From the NCBI GenBank assembly GCA_012511245.1, contig JAAZGM010000017.1, positions 1 through 54,342 on the forward strand: 54,342 nt of DNA, written 5' to 3'. The notes under the pieces are model-generated. The model made no database searches and had not been told where the DNA came from. It worked only from the letters and a program-made list of their open reading frames with translations. This document shows, in pieces, positions 1 to 10,883 of the stretch; positions within the stretch are counted from its first letter, which is position 1; every line of letters starts with the position of its first letter. Both the position numbers and the translations under genes were made by a program. The stretch comes from Methanomicrobiales archaeon (GTDB taxonomy: Archaea; Halobacteriota; Methanomicrobia; Methanomicrobiales; Methanoculleaceae).

Positions 1-86
1 AGAGGTAGGCGGTGCTCCCACATCAACTATTACCGAACAGAAGGGTTGATTCACCTCACCGGCAAACACTTCAGGAGATCATGGGT

Positions 87-1733
87 ATGCTGTTTCTGGA
101 GTTCGCCCGCGTCTGCGAACGTCTCGAAGGGACCCCCGGGCGCCTCGATATGATCGGGGTGACCGCCGAAGTCCTCCCCGGACTCGACGACGAGGAGCTC
201 CCCATATTCGTCCGGTTCATCATGGGCAGGGTCTTTCCCGACTGGAGCACGAAGAAACTCGGCGTTGGTCCGAATCTTCTCTACGACGCCGTGGCCTACG
301 TCGCTGGGACAAAGCGGAAAGTCGTCCGGGAGGCGATCAACGCGACCGGCGACGTCGGTCTTGCCGTCGAGGATCTGCTCGCGAAGAAAGAGCAGACGTC
401 GTTCTTCATCCAGGAACTCGAACTCGCCGGGGTCTACCGGGAACTCGAGCGGATGGCGGCCACCGGCGGGCAGCGGTCGCAGCGGGAGAAACTCCGCGTG
501 GCGCAGGGCCTCTTCGGGAATGCCCGGCCGCTTGAGGGGCGGTACCTCGCGCGGCTGATGCTTGAGGAACTCCGGATCGGTATGGGGGAGGGGAACGTCC
601 GCGACGCCATCGCACAGGCGTTTGAGATCGACGTCGATCTCGTCGAACATGCCCATCAGGCGATGAACGACCTCGGAGAAGTCGCCCTCCTCGCCCGGCG
701 CGACCCGGACGCGCTCTCCCGTGTCACGATCGAACCGTTCCGGCCGGTGAAGATGATGCTTGCGCAGGCGGGAACCATCGCCGCCCAGATCGAGGAGCAC
801 GGCGAGGTCGCGGTCGAGTACAAGTATGACGGAAGCCGGTTCCAGTTCCACAAAGTGGGCGATGTCTGCCGGATCTACTCCCGGAGGCTCGAGGACGTCA
901 CGGAGAGCCTCCCCGACATCGTAGCCCTCCTCCGGGAGGCAACCGACCACGATGTCATCCTTGACGGGGAGGCGGTCGCCGTCCGGGACGGGAGGCCGAT
1001 GCCGTTTCAGTATGTCATCCGGCGGTTCCGGCGCAAACATGAGGTCGACGCCATGATGGAGAAGATCGAACTCGTCCCCCGGGTCTTCGATATCCTCTAC
1101 CTCGACGGCGAGACGCTGATGGACCGGCCTTTCTCCGAGCGGCGAAAACTCCTCGAAGGGGCGCTCCGCGACCACGTCACCGGGCAGTTCCTGGCTGCCG
1201 ACGTCGCTGCGGCGGAGGCGGTCTACGATGCAGCGCTCGATCTCGGGCATGAGGGTGTGATGGTGAAGGTCCTCGATGCGCCCTACACCCCCGGTGTCCG
1301 TGGTCGCCTCTGGGTGAAGGTGAAGCCCGGCGTCGAGACGCTCGATCTCGCGGTCATCGGGGCGGAATGGGGCGAGGGGCGGCGGGCCGGGACGTTCGGG
1401 TCGTTCCTGCTCGCGGTCCAGGACCAGGGCAGATTCCTCCCGGTCGGGAAGGTGGCAACCGGGATCAACGACGAGACGCTCGCAGAGCTCTACGCCCTCT
1501 TCAAGGAGAAGGTGATCGCCCGCTCAGGAAAAGAGGTGACGGTCGAGCCGGAAGTGGTCTTCGAAGTCGGCTACTCCGAACTCCAGACGAGCCCGAACTA
1601 CGCAAGCGGCTACGCCCTCCGGTTCCCGCGGTTCGTCCGGGTGCGCGAGGACAAGAGCGTCGACGAGGTCGAGAGCCTCGATTCCCTCACGGAGCGCTAC
1701 ATCCAGCAGAGGAACGGGCAGGGCTCTCTCTAA
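87..1733 (+). CDS. lig: ATP-dependent DNA ligase (archaeal type)
   Basis: ORF 12..1733. Contains the nucleotidyltransferase motif [14 protein letters not shown] and the later EGVMVK and WVKVKPG motifs. Start trimmed to [20 protein letters not shown]. Confidence 0.95.
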   Translation: MLFLEFARVCERLEGTPGRLDMIGVTAEVLPGLDDEELPIFVRFIMGRVFPDWSTKKLGVGPNLLYDAVAYVAGTKRKVVREAINATGDVGLAVEDLLAKKEQTSFFIQELELAGVYRELERMAATGGQRSQREKLRVAQGLFGNARPLEGRYLARLMLEELRIGMGEGNVRDAIAQAFEIDVDLVEHAHQAMNDLGEVALLARRDPDALSRVTIEPFRPVKMMLAQAGTIAAQIEEHGEVAVEYKYDGSRFQFHKVGDVCRIYSRRLEDVTESLPDIVALLREATDHDVILDGEAVAVRDGRPMPFQYVIRRFRRKHEVDAMMEKIELVPRVFDILYLDGETLMDRPFSERRKLLEGALRDHVTGQFLAADVAAAEAVYDAALDLGHEGVMVKVLDAPYTPGVRGRLWVKVKPGVETLDLAVIGAEWGEGRRAGTFGSFLLAVQDQGRFLPVGKVATGINDETLAELYALFKEKVIARSGKEVTVEPEVVFEVGYSELQTSPNYASGYALRFPRFVRVREDKSVDEVESLDSLTERYIQQRNGQGSL

Positions 1734-2878
1734 AAGTCAAAGAGCGTCCTTTGTGTTGCCAGCTCCGGGATGAGTCTGCTGTGGGGCTGCCAGTGGGTGA
1801 ACCCGATCAGCCGGGAGGCGAGATCAGTCGCCGCGCCGATATCGGCGCATACCGTTTTTTCGCCCCGCATGGCGTTTCGCGTCGCTTCCCGCACGACCCA
1901 GGTCCCGAGCGGCGCCCAGTACTCGCCGGTGACGTTCCTGAGGATGAGCGCTCGTGCCGAACGGCGCACGCCCTCCAGGTGTTCAGCGACTGCGAGGCGC
2001 GCCGAGTAGTAGGCGCCTGCAAGCGGCGAGTAGTTGGATTTCGTGAGTCCTTCACTGTCAACGGCGATCGTCTCGCTCCCTCCGCCCCAGAGCGACTGCT
2101 TCCCCCAGACCTCGATCATCTCAAACTTCCAGTCGCCGGGGATGAGGATGCAGACGATGTGGTTGCCGTAGAGCGACGCCGAGTAGACCTCGATCTCGGA
2201 GAGCGGCGGGTACCTCGCGATCTTCTTTACGAGCTGCTTTGAGACCGTATCGTCGACCGCCGTGATCGCCCACCGTGTGGGGACGACCCGCCGCCTCTTC
2301 TCGCTCCCGAGGAGCCCGGCGGTGAGGAGCTGGGTGATCCGGTAGACGTCGATGCCGGAGGCACTGAGGATCCCGCAGGCGTCGGTCGCGCCGAGATCGG
2401 TATCCGACGTCGCCCGGTCGACCGCCCGGTCCACCCGGGCGTTCCCGAGGACATCCATATCCCGTATGGCGCCGGTGAGACCGACCGGGGCGATCGTCCC
2501 ATCGAACCGGAGATCGAACGAGACGGGTTTTACAAACCTGACCTCGACGTCGAGCGGGCTGCTTGAGAGCGCGATCTCCTGGATGTCCCCGGAAAGCCCC
2601 TTTGCCTCCCCGGCACCGCGGATCGTCCGGGCACGGAGTCCCACGATATCCTCGATCCCGAGCCCCTGCGCCACCCAGTCCGGCGGATGGTCGGCGTCAT
2701 CGATCATGAGCGGCCCCCCCGCGACCTTCGGGTAGCCGTAACTCCCGACAAAGACTGACGGCGCCGACCCCTCGTAGTGGTCGCTCTGCCGGACCGGGAG
2801 CCGGGCGTAGAACCGGCTCATGATCGGGCAGCGTTCGAGCCCGCAGAACCCCCTCCCCTTGCACTCAGCGCACTGCAT
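1730..2878 (-). CDS. nreA: NreA-type DNA repair protein (Nre family)
   Basis: N-terminal Cys cluster [16 protein letters not shown], conserved Nre body, and C-terminal PIP-like QRTLFDF. Start trimmed from 2950 to MQCAECKG. Confidence 0.88.
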   Translation of the reverse strand: MQCAECKGRGFCGLERCPIMSRFYARLPVRQSDHYEGSAPSVFVGSYGYPKVAGGPLMIDDADHPPDWVAQGLGIEDIVGLRARTIRGAGEAKGLSGDIQEIALSSSPLDVEVRFVKPVSFDLRFDGTIAPVGLTGAIRDMDVLGNARVDRAVDRATSDTDLGATDACGILSASGIDVYRITQLLTAGLLGSEKRRRVVPTRWAITAVDDTVSKQLVKKIARYPPLSEIEVYSASLYGNHIVCILIPGDWKFEMIEVWGKQSLWGGGSETIAVDSEGLTKSNYSPLAGAYYSARLAVAEHLEGVRRSARALILRNVTGEYWAPLGTWVVREATRNAMRGEKTVCADIGAATDLASRLIGFTHWQPHSRLIPELATQRTLFDF

Positions 2879-2880
2879 AC

Positions 2881-3900
2881 TCACTCCTCCCTGAGATCGA
2901 GGACGACCCGCACCCTTCCTGCAAGGCCGCGGAGCGTCTCCCCGACCCACTCATCCCAGCAGTCCGCCAGGAGATCGCGCCCCTCTGCAATCTCACGGCC
3001 GAGATCGTCGTCCCGGCCATCGAGAACCTCGACGACGACCGAGCCCGGGGCGAACCCCGGCGCCACGATACCGTCGGCATCGCCGTCGACAACCCCAAAG
3101 ACAGGAATCCCCGCATGAGAGCAGATATGCCCGCAGATGGCGGTGGTATCGTCGCCGACGGCGAGAACCCCACAGACGTCCTCCTCGATCCCATCGTAGA
3201 GGGTGTGGCCGCAGTGGTCGACGACCATGACCCGGCCGCCGCGAACGGTCCGTTTCCCCTGGCGAGGCAGGGTGCGCCGCACCATCCCGCTCTTGCACCA
3301 GGCCGTGCTGATATCCGGGACACCCGCCCGGAGGAGTTTCTCAAACCCGTGAGGTTTCGGGTCAAGCCCCGAGATAGCCCGGAAGCTCCCGCCGTCGCTT
3401 GCGAGGACGACCGTCTCCGCCGTCGCCGTCCCGACGACGATCCCGTTCACGAAGACCGCCTCCCCCGGGATGCATCCGCGGACTTCCCGCACTCCCTCCT
3501 GTCGGGCGCCGACGCTCTTTGCACGGCAGAGGGTGTAGCCCGCCCGCCGCGCAATCTCCTCTGCAAGTGCATCATCGCCGCGATTCCAGCAGTAGACGGT
3601 ATCACTTGAACACTCGACGTGGATGAGCCCGGGAAGCCGGGCGGAGACGAGTTCTCCGAATATCCGGCCGGACTCCGGGGTTTTTCCCCGGTTGACCAGG
3701 CACGCTGGACTGGCCAGCGCGCCGAGCACCACGCTCGGCCGCTCACCCGTGCAGATGACCGGAAGCCCCGACTCCTCAGCGGCCGTCCTGGCCATCACCC
3801 CTGCGACCAGCACCTGCCGGGGCGAGAAGAGGCCAATCAGGCGCCGGACGTCCCCGGCATCGAAGGCCTCCGGGCCGTGCACCACCATGACAAGGTTCAT
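2881..3900 (-). CDS. DUF2117-like archaeal conserved protein
   Basis: Full-length ORF MNLVMVVHGPEAFDAGDVRRLIGLFSPRQVLVAGVMARTAAEESGLPVICTGERPS..., recalled as the methanogen DUF2117 type. Confidence 0.75.
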   Translation of the reverse strand: MNLVMVVHGPEAFDAGDVRRLIGLFSPRQVLVAGVMARTAAEESGLPVICTGERPSVVLGALASPACLVNRGKTPESGRIFGELVSARLPGLIHVECSSDTVYCWNRGDDALAEEIARRAGYTLCRAKSVGARQEGVREVRGCIPGEAVFVNGIVVGTATAETVVLASDGGSFRAISGLDPKPHGFEKLLRAGVPDISTAWCKSGMVRRTLPRQGKRTVRGGRVMVVDHCGHTLYDGIEEDVCGVLAVGDDTTAICGHICSHAGIPVFGVVDGDADGIVAPGFAPGSVVVEVLDGRDDDLGREIAEGRDLLADCWDEWVGETLRGLAGRVRVVLDLREE

Positions 3901-3938
3901 CGGGTACTCATCTCTCGGCGTGGATTATCAGACTGCCG

Positions 3939-4622
3939 TCACGACGAACTCTGTGTGGGGAGGTAAGGTATCAGGGAGTTAGCGAGTTTTGCGACGTTCA
4001 TCGACTGCAGGATAACCCGGCCTGGCCCCGTCAGCGTGGCGAGGAAAAGCCCCTCCCCGCCGAAGAAGACGGTCTTGACGCCGCCGGCAAGCGCTATGTT
4101 GTAGTCGACGGTCTTCTCAAACCCGACGACGAGCCCCGTCTCGACCCTGACGACCTCGCCCGGCGCAAGCGTCATCTCCATGATATCGCCGCAGCAGTGG
4201 AGGAACGCCATCCCCGCCCCGGAGAGCCGCTGGAGGATGAACCCCTCCCCGCCGAAGATCCCCGAGCGGAGGCGTTTCGTGAATGCTATATCGAGATCGA
4301 CACCTGGCTCAGAGCAGAGAAACGCCGTCTTCTGAGCGATGAATTCACCTTTCGTGAGGTCGAGCGTGAATATCTTTCCCGGGACGTTCCCGGCGAACGT
4401 GACGAACCCCCCACCACCCTCAGGGGTGAACTCGGTCATGAAGAAACTCTCACCGGTCGTTATCCGTTTGAGCCCTTTGAAGAGTCCCCCCTTCATGTTG
4501 GTGGTCATCTGCATGTTCCCGCTCATGTTGACCATGGCGCCGGCCTCAGCACAGGCCTTCTCACCCATGGCGAGGCGGAGAGTCACCATCTGGAGGTTGT
4601 CTCCAATGATCTCGTACTGCAT
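3939..4622 (-). CDS. AIM24/TIGR00266 family protein
   Basis: MQYEIIGDNLQMVTLRLAMGEKACAEAGAMVNMSGNMQMTTNMKGG and the Gly-rich repeats typical of the family. Confidence 0.9.
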   Translation of the reverse strand: MQYEIIGDNLQMVTLRLAMGEKACAEAGAMVNMSGNMQMTTNMKGGLFKGLKRITTGESFFMTEFTPEGGGGFVTFAGNVPGKIFTLDLTKGEFIAQKTAFLCSEPGVDLDIAFTKRLRSGIFGGEGFILQRLSGAGMAFLHCCGDIMEMTLAPGEVVRVETGLVVGFEKTVDYNIALAGGVKTVFFGGEGLFLATLTGPGRVILQSMNVAKLANSLIPYLPTQSSS

Positions 4623-4762
4623 ACCACAAGTATCTCCAATTCAGAAGAGTTGGGCTTTTCTCTTCTTTTGTCGGAGATGAGTGGTGAATCTCTGGAAAAC
4701 TCAAACCGATGCCGCGGCACCCTCACCGCAAAATATATCCGATAGAAGTATAATCTCTCCAC

Positions 4763-5050
4763 GTGAGATCCAGGCGCACGGAGTATTCCGACGATACACC
4801 CATCGGAAACGCATATATTACGCATGAGGCCACCCGGGCCGTCCTTGAGCGACAGGGCAGCCGGTGTGCCGGATGCCGCGCCCCGCTCGACGTCCGCACA
4901 ACACACTTTGATCTCCGGCGGCCGGCGATATGCGGCGGACTTCGCACGCTCGGAAACCTTGATGCCCTCTGCCTCACCTGCCACCGGGACCATATGCGCC
5001 GGATCCGGGAGCAGCTTAGCAACCATCGGAATACTCCCCCGATACCATGA
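4763..5050 (+). CDS. Small HNH-endonuclease-like protein
   Basis: CxxC pair (CAGC) followed by LGNLDALCLTCHRDHMRR, the HNH zinc-knuckle pattern. Confidence 0.65.
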   Translation: MRSRRTEYSDDTPIGNAYITHEATRAVLERQGSRCAGCRAPLDVRTTHFDLRRPAICGGLRTLGNLDALCLTCHRDHMRRIREQLSNHRNTPPIP

Positions 5051-5316
5051 CCTGCAGACGAGATGCCCCGCAGACGGATGTGTGGCGCTCAGCGACCATG
5101 CGGGCGGCAAGCGGCCTCGCGGAATGGGTCGCGCCTCCCGCCCCCTCCTACGAATGGCGCTCCTCGACGATGCAGACGCTCAACGCCGCCGTCACCCCCG
5201 GAACCGCGGCCAACTTCGCGGTCACGTTCACGGTGACGACACTCCTCATCCCCCGGATCCCGTACCGGCCGCTCGCGATGGCCGTCGGGTTTGCCGCCGG
5301 CTCGATCCTGCACTGA
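5047..5316 (+). CDS. Hypothetical small protein
   Basis: ATGA overlap with the upstream HNH ORF; ends just before the convergent YgiQ gene. Confidence 0.4.
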   Translation: MTCRRDAPQTDVWRSATMRAASGLAEWVAPPAPSYEWRSSTMQTLNAAVTPGTAANFAVTFTVTTLLIPRIPYRPLAMAVGFAAGSILH

Positions 5317-5321
5317 TCACT

Positions 5322-7115
5322 TCATCTCTTCTTTGTCCGCCGCGCCGGGACAAGACACTTCCATGCGCTCCCGATGAGGTCCTCCCTCCCGGCGGCGCGG
5401 AGCCCTTCGCAGACGAGTCCATAGTTTGCCGGATCGCGGTAGTGCATGAGCGCCCGTTGGACGCGCTTCTCCCGGCCTTTCGGGACGTAAACCTCTTTGA
5501 GGGTGAAGGGGTCGAGCCCGGTGTGGTAGATCGCCGTCGATATGCTCATCGGCGTCGGCGTGAAGTCCTGGACCTGCTCGGTGTAGAGCCCGGTGTCCCG
5601 GACGTACTCGGCGAGTTCGACCATATCCTCCATCCGGCAACCGGGGTGGCCGGAGATGAGGTAGGGGACGAGGTACTGCCGTTTCGCCTTCCCCTCCTGG
5701 AGTGCCTCGAACCGATCCCTGAACGCATCGAAGACCGCCCGGGGGGGTTTTCCCATGCAGGCAACGACCCGCTCAGAGATGTGTTCGGGGGCGACCTTGA
5801 GGTGGCCGGAGACGTGGTGGGCACATATCTCGGCGAGGTATTCGCTGTCATCCGGGATCAGGTCGTAACGGATGCCTGATGCGATGAAGACCCGCCGCAC
5901 CCCCGGGATCACCCGGAGACGGCGGAGGAGGGCGACCTGTTCGGCGTGGCTCCGGCCGAGTGTGGGGCAGTCGATACAGCGCCGCTCAGGACAGGTCCCG
6001 GCGGTCTCCCACCGGCCGCAGTGGATGGCATACATGTTCGCCGTCGGCCCCCCGACGTCCTGGACGACGCCCGTAAACTCTGGCATCCGTGCCATCCGCT
6101 CCACCTCGCGGACGATCGAGTCGGCGCTCCGGCTCTGGATGATCCGCCCCTGGTGGTGGGTGAGGGCGCAGAACGAGCAGGCCCCAAAACATCCCCGGTG
6201 GGTGACGACCGAGAACCTGACGGGCTCGAGGGCGGGTATGGGTTCGGCGTAGGAGGGGTGCGCCCTCCGGGTGTAGGGAAGTTCGTAGACCCGGTCGAGT
6301 TCGGCACCCGCAAGCGGCATAGCAGGCGGGTTCTGAACTATGACGGTCTTTGGATGCGGCTGGGCAACCGGTCTCCCCCGGACGGGGTCCTGCTCGCCGT
6401 AATGGAGGGCAAACGCTCTCGCGTAGGCATACCGGTCGTCCTTCACCTCCGGGTAGCCCGGGATGACGACGTAGCCGGACTGGTCCATGCCGCGCCAGAC
6501 CTTCTTCTCGACGCGGTAGGCGGTGCCGGGGATATCGGCGAGGGACGTTTCACCGGCGGCAAGGCGGTCGGCGATCGCGACGACCTGGCGTTCGCCCATG
6601 CCGAAGACGAGCAGATCGGCAGGCGCATCGGCGAGGATGGACTGCCGGACGGAGTCCGACCAGTAGTCGTAGTGGGCGAACCGCCGGAGGCTTGCCTCGA
6701 TCCCGCCGATGACGATCGGGGTCTTCGGGAAGAGGGCGTGGATGCGGTCGGTGTAGACGAGTGTCGCCCGGTCGGGCCGGAGGAGTCGACCGCCCGGCGA
6801 ATAGACGTCGGAACTCCGGCGTTTGAGGTTCGGTGTAAAGGCGTTCACCATTGAATCGACGTTCCCGGCCGAGACCGAGAAGAAGAGCCGGGGCTCGCCG
6901 AGGCGCCGGAGGTCGTCGGAGCTCCTCCAGTCGGGCTGGGCGATGACGCCGACCGAGTAACCGGCGTCGACGAGGACCCGCCCGATGAGCGCCGTCCCGA
7001 ACGATGGGTGGTCGACGTAGGCGTCGCCGGAGACGAGGATGACATCGAATTGATCAATCCCGAGTTGTTCCGCCTCTGCGGCCGTCATCGGGAGATATTC
7101 AGGCTGTCCGGTCAT
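5322..7115 (-). CDS. YgiQ family radical SAM protein (UPF0313)
   Basis: CFGACSFCALTHHQGRIIQSRS radical SAM motif and GQPEYLPMT..LGIDQFDVILVSGDAYVDHPSFG N-terminus. Start trimmed from 7250. Confidence 0.95.
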   Translation of the reverse strand: MTGQPEYLPMTAAEAEQLGIDQFDVILVSGDAYVDHPSFGTALIGRVLVDAGYSVGVIAQPDWRSSDDLRRLGEPRLFFSVSAGNVDSMVNAFTPNLKRRSSDVYSPGGRLLRPDRATLVYTDRIHALFPKTPIVIGGIEASLRRFAHYDYWSDSVRQSILADAPADLLVFGMGERQVVAIADRLAAGETSLADIPGTAYRVEKKVWRGMDQSGYVVIPGYPEVKDDRYAYARAFALHYGEQDPVRGRPVAQPHPKTVIVQNPPAMPLAGAELDRVYELPYTRRAHPSYAEPIPALEPVRFSVVTHRGCFGACSFCALTHHQGRIIQSRSADSIVREVERMARMPEFTGVVQDVGGPTANMYAIHCGRWETAGTCPERRCIDCPTLGRSHAEQVALLRRLRVIPGVRRVFIASGIRYDLIPDDSEYLAEICAHHVSGHLKVAPEHISERVVACMGKPPRAVFDAFRDRFEALQEGKAKRQYLVPYLISGHPGCRMEDMVELAEYVRDTGLYTEQVQDFTPTPMSISTAIYHTGLDPFTLKEVYVPKGREKRVQRALMHYRDPANYGLVCEGLRAAGREDLIGSAWKCLVPARRTKKR

Positions 7116-7295
7116 GGGAGCGCCTTCCCGGCGCCGGCCCTGCCCGTTCCTGTACTGCATGGATTCACTCTCTGAATAGATGGTTTCCAGAGATGATAAG
7201 TGCTTGACCGCTTTTCCCGGCGGGCAGGGTTGATATGTGCCGCCCTGCAAATCCTGTTATTATCCGCCGGACGGCGGTTGTGAGGTGCGGCGGGG

Positions 7296-8381
7296 GTGGT
7301 CTGGTTTGACGAGGTTGGGTATCTGCGGGGGTTCGCCGCCCTTGCCGTGATCGCTGTCCACGTCTCGATGAACTACATCCGAATCCCCGTCGTGAACCTG
7401 CTTGCGCTCACGAACGCCTTCATCTACGTCGCCGCCCATTTCGCCGTCCCGGTCTTCCTCTTCATATCCGGGTGGGTGCTTGCGGCGCGGTATACCGGGG
7501 ACTTCTCGCTTCGTGAGTTCTACCGCCGCCGGGCATGGCGGGTCATCCCGCCCTACCTCTTCTTCACCGCGCTCTACCTTCTCGTGCGGGTGGACGGCAC
7601 GATCGGGTTTGCCGGCATCCCCTCCCTGGAGCGGGCGGCGTCCGCCCTCCTCCTCGGGACGGCGGCCTACCACCTCTGGTTCTTTGCGCTGATCATCCAG
7701 ATCTACCTCCTCTTCCCGCTGATCGTACGGGGCTACGATATATTTGACCGGGCCGGGGCTGCGCTCTACCTCCTCTTCTCGCTCTTCTTCCTCATGATCC
7801 TCTGGAACACGGGCGCCCACCTCATAGGAGCCTTTGCAGGGGCAGAGTGGTATACCGTCCTGATCCGGCTCATCCCCTCACACCTCTTCTACGTCGCGGC
7901 CGGGATCCATGTCGCCCGGCACCCGGGGGTGCTCTCATCACTCTCGCCGGCGTGGGTGCTCGCCGCGGCCGGTGCGGGGGCGCTCCTCTCTGGCGGCGTC
8001 TGGGTGGCGGCCATCCTCGTCTCGGGGAGCCTCACAGCCACGTCGCTTGCAATCTTCTGCATATACCGGATTTTCGAGCCTTTCTACTGCGTTCCGGCCA
8101 TCGCCGCACTCGTCCTTGCGGCCCGGCGGCTGGATGCAGGAGGTGGACGGGCTTCTGAAGCGGTCCTCTCGTTCGGAGAGTATTCCTACGGGATCTACCT
8201 CATCCATCCGCTCGTCATCGCCGCCGGCGCGAGCCTCTGGTTTGCCCTCACGGGGCTTTTGTGGGCGGACTGGGTGACCTACCCGGTGATATTTGTCGTG
8301 GCCGTGCTCGCGAGTTACGCGGCGGTGCGAGTTCTCTCCCACGTCCCGTATGCCAGGTGGGTGCTCGGGGTGCGGGGATAG
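7296..8381 (+). CDS. Acyltransferase 3 family membrane protein
   Basis: EVGYLRGFAALAVIAVHVSMN..., multiple hydrophobic segments; GTG start. Confidence 0.88.
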   Translation: MVWFDEVGYLRGFAALAVIAVHVSMNYIRIPVVNLLALTNAFIYVAAHFAVPVFLFISGWVLAARYTGDFSLREFYRRRAWRVIPPYLFFTALYLLVRVDGTIGFAGIPSLERAASALLLGTAAYHLWFFALIIQIYLLFPLIVRGYDIFDRAGAALYLLFSLFFLMILWNTGAHLIGAFAGAEWYTVLIRLIPSHLFYVAAGIHVARHPGVLSSLSPAWVLAAAGAGALLSGGVWVAAILVSGSLTATSLAIFCIYRIFEPFYCVPAIAALVLAARRLDAGGGRASEAVLSFGEYSYGIYLIHPLVIAAGASLWFALTGLLWADWVTYPVIFVVAVLASYAAVRVLSHVPYARWVLGVRG

Positions 8382-8571
8382 CGACGGAGGTACAGGGGGG
8401 ACACAAGACCAGAAACAGAAGTCAGCGGTTCAGCATCCAGAGGGAGAGTCGTTTCACGCACGGCAGCAGAGCATAGAACCCACGCCTGTAACAACCCCCC
8501 CGGAGCCGCCCGGGGCGATCCGGCATGACCATCCCCGGTCTTAAATACCCGTACCACCCACAATTTCTACA

Positions 8572-9357
8572 ATGGAACTGACCGTCCTCGCGAGCGGAAG
8601 CAAAGGAAACTGCACCTACATCCGGGGGGAGCAGGGTGCACTGCTCATCGATGCAGGGCTCTCCGCACGTGAGACCCTTCGCCGCCTCAGTGCCGCCGGA
8701 GGAGATAAATCGCTCATCAAGGCGATACTCGTCACACACGAGCATATCGACCACATCCGGGGCGTCGACGTTCTGGCAAGACAACTCGGCATCCCCGTCT
8801 ACGCAACCGGCGGAACACTTGATGCGTTCACCGCGAAGTGCAGGGGAACCTCTGCGGAAATACGGCGGTGCCGCAGCGGCGAGACGTTCACCGTCGGCGA
8901 CTTTCTGATCGAACCGTTCGCCGCCTCCCACGACGCCCGGGAACCCTGCGGGTTCTGTGTCGCCGAGGGCGACCTTCGTATCGGGTGCTGCACCGACACC
9001 GGCATCGTTACCACCGCGATGTTCGACCGGTTCGCGTCCTGCGACGCCGTCCTCCTCGAGAGCAATCACTGCCCGGAGATGCTCGAGAACGGCCCATACC
9101 CTGCCTACCTGAAGAGCCGGATACGGTCAAAACACGGCCACCTCTCAAACCCCGATGCCGCCCGCTGCCTCCAGCAACTCGCCGGCCACATCCACATGGC
9201 GATGCTCGCTCACGTAAGCGAGATCAACAACACACCAGAAAGAGTGCTCGACACCGCACTTGAGGGGCTCGGGCTCTACTCCGACCAGATAGGGGTCGCT
9301 GTGGCGCCCCAGGACCCGGGGGCGGTGCACCCCGAATCCTATGGCTTCCGGCTCTGA
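8572..9357 (+). CDS. MBL-fold metallo-hydrolase (YycJ/WalJ-like)
   Basis: LASGSKGNCTYI...LIDAGLS...ILVTHEHIDHIRG motifs. Confidence 0.93.
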   Translation: MELTVLASGSKGNCTYIRGEQGALLIDAGLSARETLRRLSAAGGDKSLIKAILVTHEHIDHIRGVDVLARQLGIPVYATGGTLDAFTAKCRGTSAEIRRCRSGETFTVGDFLIEPFAASHDAREPCGFCVAEGDLRIGCCTDTGIVTTAMFDRFASCDAVLLESNHCPEMLENGPYPAYLKSRIRSKHGHLSNPDAARCLQQLAGHIHMAMLAHVSEINNTPERVLDTALEGLGLYSDQIGVAVAPQDPGAVHPESYGFRL

Positions 9358-9361
9358 AGAC

Positions 9362-10618
9362 TCACGCCCGGCGGAATGTACAGACCATACCGATGACGGT
9401 CCCGGCGCCGTCGGCGATCGGATCGCCGGAGACGCAGACGGCCTCCCTTGATCCATCATGCTTCACGATCTCCGCAGATCCCTCATACCTCGCCGGGCTG
9501 CCCCGCCCGAGCACCTCTCCCAGGAAGAACTCCTGGAGGCCGTCACCCCTAAAAAGTGACCAGACCGGCTTCCCGGTCAGTTCATCTCCCCTGTAGCCGA
9601 TGAGATGCTCGGCCGCCATATCCACGATGACGACCGTTCCCGTGACATCGGTGGTGATCCGTGCTTCTTCCAGCTCACCCGATCCAGAAGAGCCCTGTTC
9701 GACCGATAAGTTCAGCCAGCTCTCCGCAGCCTTACGCTCGGTCACCTCAATGTAGGAGAGGAGTTCCTCAAGCCGCTTGTTTGCGCGCTCGAGTTCAGCA
9801 GTCCGTTCGGCGACGAGTTCCTCCAGATGCTCGCGGTGGCGGTGCAACTCCTCCTCTGCCACCTTGCGCTCCGTGATCTCCCTGATGATGACCATCAAGT
9901 GCAACTCGCGGAGCGGCATAACCCGCGCCTCGAAGTACCGGGCTTCCCCGGCCATCGTACGGCAGAACTCAAGGGGTGCAGCCGGGGTGTTCGTCCTGGC
10001 AGCCTCCTGGAACGCGGCCGAGAGGGCCTTCCCCACCCCGGCCGGGAGGAGATCCTGTATCCGCCGTCCGAGATGCGCCCGGGAGATGAGCTGCGTCTCC
10101 GCAAGTTTTCCCGCCCAGACCTCAAGGATAGTACCATCGGCATTCAACCGGATGAAGAGATCGGGGAACGCCTCGATCACCGCGGTCAGTTCAGACGTTG
10201 CCTGCCGGAGACTATCCTCATTCAGGGTCCGCTCGGTGATATCCCGGATAACGATCATGATACAATCGTCCCCGATCGGCGCCCGGCGGAACTCGATATC
10301 CCGCACCCTCCCGTCCCGGCAGACCACACCACTGACAAGGGCATCCCGGTCTCCTGAGAGGAGCGCCTCGCTCAGTTCCTGCACCTTCTGCCGGTATGCA
10401 GGGTTCGGATGGGCATGCTCGAACCACTGCGCAAGTGTCGGGATATCCTCCCCGGTATATCCGGTGATCCGGGTAAACGCCGGATTCACGTACCGGCATC
10501 TTCGCTCACCATCCACCAGGACAAGGCCGTCCGACGCCTCACAGAGGATCGAGAGGCAGACATCCCCTCCGGGAGGGAACTCATGGGTTCCGCCCCGGAA
10601 TCTCTTCTTTTCAGTCAT
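9362..10618 (-). CDS. PAS-domain S-box sensory protein lacking an obvious kinase domain
   Basis: Repeated PAS motifs (YVNPAFTRITGYTGEDIP, IVIRDITERT, VIIREITERK, HLIGYRGDELTGKPVW). ORF ends after the last PAS with no HisKA/HATPase seen. Confidence 0.85.
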   Translation of the reverse strand: MTEKKRFRGGTHEFPPGGDVCLSILCEASDGLVLVDGERRCRYVNPAFTRITGYTGEDIPTLAQWFEHAHPNPAYRQKVQELSEALLSGDRDALVSGVVCRDGRVRDIEFRRAPIGDDCIMIVIRDITERTLNEDSLRQATSELTAVIEAFPDLFIRLNADGTILEVWAGKLAETQLISRAHLGRRIQDLLPAGVGKALSAAFQEAARTNTPAAPLEFCRTMAGEARYFEARVMPLRELHLMVIIREITERKVAEEELHRHREHLEELVAERTAELERANKRLEELLSYIEVTERKAAESWLNLSVEQGSSGSGELEEARITTDVTGTVVIVDMAAEHLIGYRGDELTGKPVWSLFRGDGLQEFFLGEVLGRGSPARYEGSAEIVKHDGSREAVCVSGDPIADGAGTVIGMVCTFRRA

Positions 10619-10883
10619 TCTAACCGGTCCTCCATGGCATATCCGGTTATTCGAGCCGGTAAACGCCGTTCACAGAGATTCTCTCTTTTTGAGATAGATA
10701 TATACATTGCTCTGTCATCCCACGTTATTTTTGAAATACGTCGATTTAACCGACCATCTGTGAGAACATCGACATTTTGACCCCGGTCTGAAGCAATAAA
10801 TAAGCCAGGGGTGGAACGGGCAGTTCCTCGTTCCTTTGACCTGAACACCTCATAAAACCGTTGCAGCACAACAACCATCCCTA

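Noticed and set aside
51-1250. 399-aa antisense ORF over DNA ligase
   Set aside because: No recognisable domain; overlaps a fully supported ligase; GC-driven.
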